Part shown: one piece after another, positions 1 to 6,476 of the stretch
Layout: every line of letters starts with the position of its first letter
How positions within the stretch are numbered: position 1 is the stretch's first letter
Origin: JAAYVZ01 sp035403265
Lineage (GTDB): Bacteria; Acidobacteriota; Thermoanaerobaculia; Thermoanaerobaculales; Thermoanaerobaculaceae
DNA: 6,757 nucleotides
Direction of reading: 5' to 3'
Assembly: GCA_035403265.1 (NCBI GenBank)
Contig: DAONEV010000240.1
Span: 1-6,757 of the forward strand
The notes under the pieces: generated by a model
Database searches by the model: none
What the model was told of the DNA's origin: nothing
What the model saw: the letters and a program-made list of their open reading frames with translations, nothing else
Made by a program: the position numbers and the translations under genes

Positions 1-18
1 CAGGGGAGGATGAGCGGG

Positions 19-1341
19 ATGAGGGTGCTCCAGCTTGTCGCCGCCGACCGGTGGACCGGGGCTGCCGCCACCGCCCTCCAACTGGCAGAGGCGCTGCGGG
101 AGGCCGGAGTCGATTGCCGGCTCGCCTTTCGTCCTGGGCGGGGCCTTGAGGAACGCCTTCTGGGCCTCGACTGGTGCCACCCCATCCTCACCAAGGAGCG
201 CGGTCCGGGAGACCTAGTGCGCGCGGTTCGGCGCGTCCGCGGACTCGCCGCCGGGTGCGACGTGGTCCACTGTCATCTGCCCCACGACCACCTTCTGACG
301 AAGCTGGCGCTGGGAAGCAGGGAACAAAGGACAGTCTGGACCCACCTGGCCGGTGTGTTTGCAGGTGGGCGCCACGCTCCGCGCGGTGCGTCGCGAGCAC
401 GGAGTGATCGCGCCACCCTGGCGTCGAGCGGGTTGAGGGACCTCAGGAAGGCGTTGTCGCCAGGACAGGGGGAAGGGGACCACGGGGAGGGAACGGCCAG
501 CGGCGGGCAAGATGGAAAGCGGGGGGAGCGGGGCACGGACCTTGGACCCCGGACTCCAATTCTCGTCAGGTCCGTGCGGCACCCCGACCATCTCAAACCC
601 AACCTTTACCACCGCTGGCTCTTCCGTGACACCGCCGGGCTGGGGCTCGCCAACTCCTCGATGGTCGCGACGACGCGGGACCTCCCGGACCTCCGCTCGG
701 TCCCGGCGGAGGTGCTGCCGGTGGCCATCGAGTCCCGGTTCGCGCCGGGGTGCGATCGCGACAGAGCCCGGGCCAGGCTCGGACTTCCGGCCGACGCGGT
801 GGTGGCCGGGACGATCGGGAAGCTCGACGGCACGCGCGGGCAGGATGTCTTCCTGCGAGGCCTCGCTGGCGCTCCCGAGGTGTGGGGTCTGGTCGTCGGG
901 AAGGGTCCCGGGGTCCCGTTCCTGCAGGCACTGTCCCGCAAGCTGGGAGTGGCCGGGCGGCTGGCCTGGGCCGGCTACGCGGAGTCGGGACTCGAGGACC
1001 TCTACGCCGCCATGGACATCTTCGTGTTCCCGGCGGCCGGCTCGGACTGCGGGCATCGCGCGATCGCCGAGGCCTCGGCCTGTGGACTGCCGACTGTGGC
1101 GGCCGATCTTCCCGGCGTGGCCGACCTGGTCGCACCGGGTGTCACCGGCGACCTCTACCCGGCCGGCGATCCGGTCGCCCTGGGTCACCTCCTGGCGGTC
1201 TGGGGATCGGATCCCGGTCGCCGCCACGTATCCGGAAGGCGGGCTGCAGCGGTCGCCCGCGAGCGATGGACACCTGGCGAGCTCGCGGTGGCGGGCCTCC
1301 GGCTGTACGCCAGGGCACGTGCCACGACCTGGGGGGGTTGA
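19..1341 (+). CDS. GT-B fold glycosyltransferase, family 4-like (WaaG/RfaG-type)
   Basis: Probable nucleotide-sugar glycosyltransferase acting at the cytoplasmic membrane in lipopolysaccharide or other surface-glycan synthesis; donor and acceptor cannot be read from sequence. Seen, numbering from the ATG at 19 (440 aa): an N-terminal Rossmann start (MRVLQLVAADRWTGAA), a DVVHCHLPHDH motif (residues 81-91) typical of the family's N lobe, a domain-linker motif LVRSVRHPDH (182-191), a C-lobe start GTIGKLDGTRGQD (264-276), and the donor-site motif D343-x7-E351 followed by ACGLPTVAADLPG. The family usually has E-x7-E; a D in the first place is known in some WaaG-like members. Residues about 98-179 are an odd Gly/Arg/Glu-rich insert with no recognisable fold, and they lengthen the protein beyond the usual 350-380 aa. 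Start choice: AGGGGAGG at 2-9 lies 9 bases before the ATG at 19 but abuts the ATG at 10, so 19 is preferred; 10 remains possible. Upstream genes are cut off. Class assignment is firm, function loose. Confidence 0.87.
   Translation: MRVLQLVAADRWTGAAATALQLAEALREAGVDCRLAFRPGRGLEERLLGLDWCHPILTKERGPGDLVRAVRRVRGLAAGCDVVHCHLPHDHLLTKLALGSREQRTVWTHLAGVFAGGRHAPRGASRARSDRATLASSGLRDLRKALSPGQGEGDHGEGTASGGQDGKRGERGTDLGPRTPILVRSVRHPDHLKPNLYHRWLFRDTAGLGLANSSMVATTRDLPDLRSVPAEVLPVAIESRFAPGCDRDRARARLGLPADAVVAGTIGKLDGTRGQDVFLRGLAGAPEVWGLVVGKGPGVPFLQALSRKLGVAGRLAWAGYAESGLEDLYAAMDIFVFPAAGSDCGHRAIAEASACGLPTVAADLPGVADLVAPGVTGDLYPAGDPVALGHLLAVWGSDPGRRHVSGRRAAAVARERWTPGELAVAGLRLYARARATTWGG
307..558 (+). other. Low-complexity in-frame insert within the glycosyltransferase
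   Basis: Between the HLPHDHLLTKLAL segment and LVRSVRHPDH, homologous glycosyltransferases as I know them need only a short loop of some 10-15 residues. Here about 80 residues intervene, rich in G, R, E, S and T, with no hydrophobic pattern expected for a folded core. On the + strand the DNA at about 427-540 is strongly purine-rich (runs such as ACAGGGGGAAGGGGACC). It stays in frame without a stop. I see no inverted-repeat ends and no convincing target duplication. It may be a flexible linker or a fixed insertion; the boundaries are approximate. Confidence 0.5.
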
Positions 1342-1428
1342 AGCCTGGAATTGGGTTCTCCGAGCTTCGCACCCAGGATGGCAGCGACCCCTCAGGCACG
1401 AGATCGACAAGGGAGTGAGCAGAGTGGA

Positions 1429-1464
1429 TTTCCGGCCGAGCGCCGGTCCGGTAGAATGCCGGGC
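1429..1464 (+). promoter_or_regulatory. Putative promoter giving a leaderless transcript
   Basis: The hexamer TAGAAT at 1452-1457 matches the -10 consensus at 5 of 6 positions and lies in otherwise GC-rich DNA. Counting its last T as -7 puts the transcription start at about 1464-1465, which is the A of the ATG at 1465. No Shine-Dalgarno sequence precedes either candidate ATG (1456, 1465). A -35 box is poor (TTTCCG at 1429-1434, spacer 17). A 5-bp inverted repeat, CCGGC 1432-1436 with GCCGG 1442-1446, sits between the boxes and could be an operator or chance in GC-rich DNA. The ATG at 1456 overlaps the -10 box, which argues for 1465. Confidence 0.45.
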
Positions 1465-1857
1465 ATGGAAATCAAGGGCGCAGGTGGCACTCCAGGTGGC
1501 TTGTGGATGTTCTTCGGTGGGCTGGCCATGGTTGTGGGAGGGGGATACCTCCTGCTGAACCAGGTCGAGGTGCACTCCGGCTTCTGGTCGTGGTGGGGCG
1601 GCCAGACCTTCGGGCTGACGCTCGTGCCTCTGCTCGTGGGCATCGGCTTCCTGTTCTTCGACGGCAGGAGCCTCGTCGGGTGGATCCTGTCAGGGGCCGG
1701 GGCGCTGATCATCGTGGCCGGCATCCTCGTCAACCTGCAGATCTACTTCCGAACCACCAGCCTGTACAACACCCTGCTCATGCTGGCGTTGCTGGCGGGT
1801 GGCCTGGGCCTGATCGCCCGCTCCCTGCGGCGATCGAGCCCCACTCCAGCCCGGTAG
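1465..1857 (+). CDS. Small four-helix integral membrane protein, function unknown
   Basis: A 130-residue protein for which I can name no function. Hydrophobic segments at about residues 13-31, 49-65, 70-91 and 100-117 predict four transmembrane helices. The N-terminus MEIKGAGGTPGG is short and polar, and the tail RSLRRSSPTPAR (119-130) is basic, so the positive-inside rule puts the C-terminus in the cytoplasm. Between helices 1 and 2 there is an aromatic loop (VHSGFWSWWGG, 36-46), and between 2 and 3 a short turn FFDGRS. The frame is open further upstream to 1351, but that stretch is polar, Arg/Pro-rich and looks like leader; the start at 1465 is chosen because a -10 box lies just before it and no ribosome binding site supports any other ATG. 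It lies 123 bases after the glycosyltransferase, so it probably has its own promoter. The regular helix pattern and codon use make a real gene likely. Confidence 0.78.
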   Translation: MEIKGAGGTPGGLWMFFGGLAMVVGGGYLLLNQVEVHSGFWSWWGGQTFGLTLVPLLVGIGFLFFDGRSLVGWILSGAGALIIVAGILVNLQIYFRTTSLYNTLLMLALLAGGLGLIARSLRRSSPTPAR

Positions 1858-1978
1858 GGAGCCGTTCAGCCTTGTGTGCTGGCCTTTTCGGGCCGCTCTG
1901 ATAACATTCCGACTCGCGATGCCCGGAAGGAGCGACCCCCCGCGCGACACCAGCCTCCGATCGGAGAACCTGCGCCTC

Positions 1979-2644
1979 ATGAGGCTGCGGGTGCCGAGGA
2001 CGATGGTCGGACTGGTCCTGGCCCTGGTGGGCTTCCACCTCGGCACTCCAGCGGTTTTCGCTGACCGGGGGGCGATCCTCTACCCGCGGAGCGGGACTGC
2101 TCTCAGGGCTGGCGAGCTCGTCCAGATCCGCTGGGCCGGCCTCCCCGCGGAGGTCGAGGAGATGGAGCTGCTGCTGTCCCTGGACGGTGGGATGACCTTC
2201 CCGGTGCAGCTCACGCCCCAGCTCGACCCGCTGCTGGGCGCCCTCGCCTGGCAGGTCCCCAACCTCCGGATCGGGCGTGCCAGACTTCGGCTTCGGGTTG
2301 GCGTTGGCCGGGAGGAGGTCGAGAGCGAGCCGAGCGGCGTGTTCTCGATCGAGGACGACACCGGCAGCGCCATGGCCAGGCTCTGGTACGACTTCGGTCA
2401 GTTGTGGATCCAGGAGTCGGGCTGGGAGCCGCCCGATGGCGCGCCTGTGCCGAAGGCAGGTTCGCTTGTCCCACGTTGCTTTCTGGCCGTCTCGGACGGC
2501 GTTCCGAGTGAGGACGAGCGGGAGCCTCTTGAAGTCGAGGTTCTTCCCGGGCGCGCCGGTGGCGCCGTTGGTCGTGCGGATCGCCGACCACGGGTCATTC
2601 CGCTCATGACTGCGGTCTTGCAAGCCGTACCCCAGAGGAGATAG
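1979..2644 (+). CDS. Secreted protein with an Ig-like (Kre9/KNH-type) domain
   Basis: A 221-residue exported protein without an assigned role. Residues 1-28 form a signal peptide: basic start (R2, R4, R7), hydrophobic core about 9-21, and an AVFA cleavage site before D29. There is no lipobox cysteine, so it should be released to the periplasm or beyond. Residues about 31-125 look like one beta-sandwich of the Kre9/KNH Ig-like kind: YPRSG, then VQIRWAGLP, LLLSLDGGMTFP, LAWQVPNL, ARLRLRVG and VFSIEDD. SLDGGMTF (67-74) fits the Asp-box pattern S-x-D-x-G-x-T-W/F, present once. The region after 130 is acidic, Pro-rich and probably disordered, ending in RVIPLMTAVLQAVPQRR. The frame is open back to 1874, but only the ATG at 1979 places a signal peptide at the N-terminus; GGAG at 1963-1966 is a rather distant ribosome binding site, and the ATG at 2003 is an alternative. 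It lies 121 bases after the membrane-protein gene. Binding or scaffold roles are possible; nothing catalytic is visible. Confidence 0.77.
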   Translation: MRLRVPRTMVGLVLALVGFHLGTPAVFADRGAILYPRSGTALRAGELVQIRWAGLPAEVEEMELLLSLDGGMTFPVQLTPQLDPLLGALAWQVPNLRIGRARLRLRVGVGREEVESEPSGVFSIEDDTGSAMARLWYDFGQLWIQESGWEPPDGAPVPKAGSLVPRCFLAVSDGVPSEDEREPLEVEVLPGRAGGAVGRADRRPRVIPLMTAVLQAVPQRR

Positions 2645-2883
2645 GCGGCGCTCTTCCTCGTGGCAGCGGCCAGCGGTGGCGTGAAAGGCGGCTGAGGTCT
2701 CTTGGAGCACACGGCTCCTGGGCCTCCGGTGCACGCTACCGATGACTGGGTCGGCGAGATCCGCGTCCGGTGTCCTGTAACCGTGACGTCGCCCGATCCG
2801 CCACGTCTTCCACCACCTCCTGAGGAGTTCTCGGAAGCCGGCACCCCACGGTGGATGTGCCGGGAAGGAAGAGGGAGTTGAAC
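2645..2883 (+). promoter_or_regulatory. Untranslated leader of the TonB-dependent receptor with hairpin and anti-SD-like stretch
   Basis: No gene is visible in these 239 bases. CACCTCCT at 2814-2821 equals the core of the anti-Shine-Dalgarno end of 16S rRNA and starts an inverted repeat (CTCCT 2817-2821, AGGAG 2823-2827). CCGGCAC 2838-2844 can pair with GTGCCGG 2857-2863, forming a 7-bp hairpin that ends 7 bases before the receptor's ribosome binding site GAGGGAG (2871-2877). A smaller hairpin, GGAGC/GCTCC, sits at 2704-2718 without a T tract. Alternative pairing of CACCTCCT with the ribosome binding site could control translation; this is inference. No confident promoter was found. Confidence 0.35.
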
Positions 2884-4989
2884 ATGAATCGCTTCAAGCT
2901 TTTGACGATGAACGCACTGACCATGATCCTGATCCTGGCCGCAGTGGTGATGGTGCGACCGGTCCTGGCCCAGTCCGCTGACGGAACCGATCAACGTGCC
3001 GATCTGCCGCGGGTGCCCGGGACCGAGATCGTGGTCACGGCGCCCCGCCAGGACGTGCCACTCAAGGACAATCCGGCCGCGACCACTGTGGTGACGGAGG
3101 AGATGATCAAGAAGGGCGACAGCAAGACCGTGGCGGCAGACGAGGCGCTCAAGCTCGTTCCCGGCGTCAAGGTGGACAACCAAGCCGACGGCGAGCGGGT
3201 GCACCTCTCGATCCGCGGCCAGGGGCTGCTGACCGAGCGCGGCGTGCGCGGCATCAAGGTCCTCCTGGACGGGATCCCGCTCAACGACCCGACCGGGTTC
3301 GCCCCTGACATGTTCGACGTCGACTGGGCGACCGTGCAGCGCGTCGAGGTGTTCCGCGGGCCGGCGTCGGCCCTCTACGGCGGCGGCGCGGCGGGCGGCA
3401 TCATCAACATCACGACCCGCGACGGCGAGAAGGACCGGGACAAGGTCGATGCATCGGTAACCGCCGGCTCCTACGGCTTCTGGAAGGCGCTGGCCGAGAC
3501 TGCCGGGAGCACTGGCGACATGACCTATCGGGTATCGGCCTCCCGCTCGATGGGTGACGGCTATCGCGACCACACCGCGTACAGCGCTACCAACCTGTAC
3601 GGCAAGTTCCGCTTCGACCCGAGCCCCAAGACCCGCGTCACGGCGATCGTGGCTGGCACCAGCTTCTTCAACGAGAATGCCGAGGGCCTCAACCTCACCT
3701 GGCTGCGTGAGGATCGTCGCCAGGCCAATCCCGACGCCAACACCTTCAATGAGCTCCAGCGCACCAAGCGCGGCACCCTCGGGGTATCGGGCCAGACGGC
3801 TCTGGCGGACAACCAGGACCTGAGCTACAGCGTGTTCTACCGCAACTGGGACTGGAAGGAAGCTGTACCCTCCTCGGTGCAGCATCGCAACTACGAGAAC
3901 AGCGGCGCCTTCCTTCAGTACACCCTGCAACTGGGCTCACCCGAGTTCAAGCACCACCTGAGCCTCGGAGCGGATCTCGAGTGGCAGAACATCGACGACT
4001 TCCGCCGTCCCAACATGGGCCGTGCGATCGAGGGTCCGACGATCGTCTCCGACCAGTCCATCGAGCAGTCTGGCAGGGGGTTCTACCTCCTCGACCGCAT
4101 CGAGATGGGCTCCCAGTGGGGCGCCATGGTGGGCGTGCGCAGCGACACCATGAACAACAAGCTGACCGACGACCTCAAGGTCGGCGGCGTGAGTCTCTCC
4201 GGCAAGCGGGACTTCGACAAGACGACCGGCCGGGTGGGCGTGACCTGGAACCCGACCCAGATCTTTGGAATGTATGCCTCGTGGGGACAGGGCTTCATGC
4301 CACCTGCCACCGAAGAGCTGGCCAACAACCCGGCCCACCTCGGCGGCTTCAACAAGGATCTCGAGCCGGCGACCTCGAAGGGCGAGGAACTCGGCGCGAG
4401 GGGCTTCGTCGGTGACATGGTCGCGTACGACGTGGCGTTGTTCCATCTCACGACCGACAACGACTTCGGCCGTTACCGGGTGACTGACCGGCCGCTCGAG
4501 ACGTTCTATCGCAACGCCGGGGCGAGCCGTCGCTGGGGCGTCGAGACCCTCCTCGCCTGGTATCCGGTCAAGCCGGTCGAGGTGCAGCTCGCCTATACCT
4601 ACAACAACTTCAAGTACACGGAGATCAAGAGTCTGGTGGGTAACTTCGAGGACCGCTACATGCCCAACGCTCCCGAGCACCAAGCGTACCTCGACGTCGA
4701 GTACCGGGCGTCGGATCGCTTCGTCCTTGGGGCCAGCGGTGAGCTGGTGTCCCGATCCTACGTCGACCAGTCCAACCAGACCTGGGCCGGCGGTTACACG
4801 CTGCTCCACCTGCGTGCCGCCTACCAGTGGTCCGGCCCGTCGCACCGGGGCGAGGTGAGCATCGCGGTGCGCAACGCCACTGACAAGGAGTTCATCGCCT
4901 TTACCGAGCCCGACCCGGACGGCAACTCCTATCAGCCCGCCGCGACCCGCGAGCTCTTCGGCGGCATCCATATCTGGCTGGGAAAGTAG
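2884..4989 (+). CDS. TonB-dependent outer-membrane receptor (FecA/iron-complex type)
   Basis: A 22-strand outer-membrane beta-barrel with an N-terminal plug, which imports a scarce ligand using energy from TonB-ExbB-ExbD. It has 701 residues, normal for the family. Residues 1-29 are a signal peptide cut at PVLA/QSA. TEIVVTA (47-53) is a classic TonB box. The plug spans about 57-180, with LSIRGQGL, VRGIKVLLDGIPLND (121-135) and the diagnostic RGPASALYGGGAAGGIINITT (from 159). The barrel fills the rest with alternating aromatic strands. The last residues, FGGIHIWLGK, lack the terminal Phe/Trp that the BAM assembly signal usually has; the nearest aromatic is W698. There is no N-terminal FecR-interacting signalling domain, so no sigma-factor cascade is implied. 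The start at 2884 is fixed by GAGGGAG at 2871-2877 and the signal peptide; an in-frame ATG-free extension to 2851 lacks both. The plug resembles iron-complex receptors most, but the ligand (siderophore, heme, cobalamin or other) is not decided by sequence; no transporter genes lie beside it. Confidence 0.95.
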   Translation: MNRFKLLTMNALTMILILAAVVMVRPVLAQSADGTDQRADLPRVPGTEIVVTAPRQDVPLKDNPAATTVVTEEMIKKGDSKTVAADEALKLVPGVKVDNQADGERVHLSIRGQGLLTERGVRGIKVLLDGIPLNDPTGFAPDMFDVDWATVQRVEVFRGPASALYGGGAAGGIINITTRDGEKDRDKVDASVTAGSYGFWKALAETAGSTGDMTYRVSASRSMGDGYRDHTAYSATNLYGKFRFDPSPKTRVTAIVAGTSFFNENAEGLNLTWLREDRRQANPDANTFNELQRTKRGTLGVSGQTALADNQDLSYSVFYRNWDWKEAVPSSVQHRNYENSGAFLQYTLQLGSPEFKHHLSLGADLEWQNIDDFRRPNMGRAIEGPTIVSDQSIEQSGRGFYLLDRIEMGSQWGAMVGVRSDTMNNKLTDDLKVGGVSLSGKRDFDKTTGRVGVTWNPTQIFGMYASWGQGFMPPATEELANNPAHLGGFNKDLEPATSKGEELGARGFVGDMVAYDVALFHLTTDNDFGRYRVTDRPLETFYRNAGASRRWGVETLLAWYPVKPVEVQLAYTYNNFKYTEIKSLVGNFEDRYMPNAPEHQAYLDVEYRASDRFVLGASGELVSRSYVDQSNQTWAGGYTLLHLRAAYQWSGPSHRGEVSIAVRNATDKEFIAFTEPDPDGNSYQPAATRELFGGIHIWLGK

Positions 4990-5014
4990 CAGCAAGCAGG
5001 CTCAAGGCTCCAGC

Positions 5015-5057
5015 TCCCCCTCCCGCCCCAGGGCGGGAGGGGGATTTCTTCCTTTTC
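5015..5057 (+). terminator. Strong intrinsic terminator after the receptor gene
   Basis: Starting 26 bases past the receptor stop codon, the arm 5015-5027 (TCCCCCTCCCGCC) pairs perfectly with 5032-5044 around a four-base loop (CCAG at 5028-5031). A T-rich tail, TTTCTTCCTTTT, follows at 5045-5056. A fully paired 13-bp, almost all G:C stem plus a T tract is a textbook Rho-independent terminator and should insulate the receptor from the peptidase gene. Confidence 0.95.
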
Positions 5058-5116
5058 CGCGCCGGCGAGTCACCTTCACCTCGACCTGCGTGTGCCTGAT
5101 CCCGCGCCTGTTCCTG

Positions 5117-5245
5117 GTGATCCGCTGATTCGCCGCCCCCCTGACTCGCTGACCTGCTGACTCGCCGGTCTGCCGGGTGGGTGGGGGAGCTGACCTCCTG
5201 ATGAGCTGACAAGCTGATCCCCCGGTTGGGCGGGTGGTTGACTTG
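5117..5245 (+). repeat. Degenerate tandem array with an 8-base period (CTGAYYYG)
   Basis: CTGA-type units recur at exact 8-base steps: GTGATCCG 5117, CTGATTCG 5125, CTGACTCG 5141, CTGACCTG 5149, CTGACTCG 5157, then CCGGTCTG 5165 and CCGGGTGG 5173. After a single extra base the register resumes with CTGACCTC 5190, CTGATGAG 5198, CTGACAAG 5206 and CTGATCCC 5214, followed by CCGGTTGG 5222, GCGGGTGG 5230 and TTGACTTG 5238. The later units echo the CCGG..GGGTGG section, so a longer unit may have been duplicated. It lies between the receptor terminator and the peptidase gene and has no coding potential. Confidence 0.75.
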
Positions 5246-5266
5246 CCCCGGGGTCCAATGCAAGCT
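5238..5266 (+). promoter_or_regulatory. Weak candidate promoter of the peptidase gene
   Basis: TTGACT at 5238-5243 matches the -35 consensus at 5 of 6 bases, and a 17-base spacer leads to CAAGCT at 5261-5266, which is a poor -10 box. The terminator upstream implies that a promoter must lie somewhere between 5058 and 5279. TTGACT is also the last unit of the 8-base array, so it may be repeat rather than promoter. Confidence 0.25.
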
Positions 5267-5288
5267 TGGCGGCGCGATGGGAGGAACC

Positions 5289-6476
5289 ATGCCCGACATC
5301 ACCCGGATTCAGGACGAGCTGCAGGCGGCCGGCGTCGACGGCTGGCTGTTCTGCGATTTCCACAACCGTGACCGCATTGCCTACCACGTGCTCGGCATGG
5401 ACTACGGCAAGTTCACGAGCCGGCGCTGGTTCTACTGGATCCCCGCGCATGGCGAGCCGGCCAGGCTATGCTCGAAGGTCGAGTCCACCAAGCTCGACTC
5501 GCTGCCGGGCAGCAAGACGCTCTACCGATCCTGGCGCGACCTCCACGCCGGACTGCGTGCCATCCTGGGCGGCGCGAGGACCGTCGCGATGCAATACTCG
5601 CCCACCTGCAACATCCCGTACGTCTCGATCGTCGACGGCGGCACCATCGAGCTGATCCGCTCGCTGGGGTACGAGGTCGTATCATCGGCCGGCCTGGTGC
5701 AGACCTTCCAGGCGGTGCTGGACGACGCGGCCTACCAGACACACCTGGAGGCCGGCCGGCGCGTGCAGAGGATCAAGGACGAGGCGTTCGCCCTCGTCGG
5801 AGCGGAGGTTGGGGCCGGTCGGCCGCTCACGCAGTACGACGTCCAGCAGTTCATCCTCCGGCGCTTTGGCGAGGATGGCATGACCTGCCAGGGGGAGCTG
5901 CCGATCGTCGGCACCAACGAGCAGCCGTCGGACCCGCACTTCGAGCCGACACCCGCCAATGCCAGGCCGATCAGGAAGGGCGACACGCTGCTCATCGACC
6001 TGTGGGCCAAGCTCGACCAGCCGGGGGCGATCTTCTACGACATCACCTGGTGCGGGTTTCTCGGCACGAACCCGCCGGCGAAGTACGTCGAGATCTTCAA
6101 TGTGGTGCGCGACGCGCGCGACACGGCGCTCGCCTTCATCAGGGCGCGATACGCCGCCGGTCAGAAGCTCTACGGCTGGGAGGTGGATGACGCCTGTCGC
6201 GACGTGGTCGAGAAGGCCGGCTACGGCGACGCCTTCGTACACCGGACCGGCCACTCGATCGGTGAGAACGTGCACGGCAATGGCGTCAACATCGACAACC
6301 TGGAGACCAAGGACGAGCGCGAGCTGGTGCGCGGGATCTGCTTCTCGATCGAGCCCGGGATCTACCTGCCCGGCGAGATGGCGGTCCGTTCGGAGATTAA
6401 CGTCTTCATCACCCCGGACGGCGTCGTGGACGTGGCCGGGGCGATGCAGCGCGACTTGGTCCTCATCGATGTCTGA
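5289..6476 (+). CDS. M24 family metallopeptidase (Xaa-Pro aminopeptidase/dipeptidase-like)
   Basis: A cytoplasmic 'pita-bread' metallopeptidase, probably cleaving X-Pro bonds in short peptides with two divalent metal ions; exact specificity is unknown. It has 395 residues, normal for prolidase-like members. Residues about 1-150 are the N-terminal creatinase-type domain, and about 155-395 the catalytic domain. All five expected ligands can be placed: D237 (LLIDLWAK), D251 (FYDITWCGF), H322 (RTGHSIGENVHGNG), E355 (FSIEPGIYLPG) and E369 (RSEINVF). H218 (PHFEP) and H329 match secondary active-site histidines. D237 and D251 are 14 positions apart, against about 11 in classical prolidases, so the hairpin between them is longer; the DLWAK form also marks a divergent subfamily. 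There is no signal peptide. The start at 5289 is chosen because GGGAGGA (5279-5285) sits just upstream; the open frame runs back to 5226, but that part overlaps repeat DNA. The next gene overlaps its end by 8 bases. Confidence 0.94.
   Translation: MPDITRIQDELQAAGVDGWLFCDFHNRDRIAYHVLGMDYGKFTSRRWFYWIPAHGEPARLCSKVESTKLDSLPGSKTLYRSWRDLHAGLRAILGGARTVAMQYSPTCNIPYVSIVDGGTIELIRSLGYEVVSSAGLVQTFQAVLDDAAYQTHLEAGRRVQRIKDEAFALVGAEVGAGRPLTQYDVQQFILRRFGEDGMTCQGELPIVGTNEQPSDPHFEPTPANARPIRKGDTLLIDLWAKLDQPGAIFYDITWCGFLGTNPPAKYVEIFNVVRDARDTALAFIRARYAAGQKLYGWEVDDACRDVVEKAGYGDAFVHRTGHSIGENVHGNGVNIDNLETKDERELVRGICFSIEPGIYLPGEMAVRSEINVFITPDGVVDVAGAMQRDLVLIDV

Noticed and set aside
10..18. ATG at 10 as start of the glycosyltransferase
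   Set aside because: The ribosome binding site ends at base 9, leaving no spacer, while the ATG at 19 has a normal spacing and begins the usual MRVLQL strand.
337..549. Direct repeat TGGACCC at 337-343 and 543-549 as possible target duplication around the glycosyltransferase insert
   Set aside because: The copies are 206 bases apart, not a multiple of three, so loss of the interval would break the frame; a 7-base match is easily chance in such DNA, and no inverted ends are seen.
214..1575. Long open frame of 453 codons on the - strand
   Set aside because: It lies antisense to the glycosyltransferase and runs into the next gene; its translation is Arg/Pro/Gly/His-rich without any family motif, as expected for a shadow frame in GC-rich DNA.
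1881..1907. GGCC/GGCC hairpin and TAACAT box after the membrane-protein gene as terminator plus promoter
   Set aside because: The stem is only 4 bp and has no T tract, and no -35 element lies at proper spacing from TAACAT.
2704..2718. GGAGC/GCTCC hairpin as terminator of the secreted-protein gene
   Set aside because: A five-base-pair stem with no following T-rich tract is too weak to call.
2720..2850. Cobalamin riboswitch upstream of the receptor
   Set aside because: Only scattered resemblance to the 3' box was found; the conserved core could not be laid out, so it is mentioned only as a point to test.
2398..3930. Long open frame of 510 codons on the - strand
   Set aside because: Antisense to the receptor, whose plug motifs, signal peptide and ribosome binding site are unambiguous; the reverse translation shows no recognisable domain.
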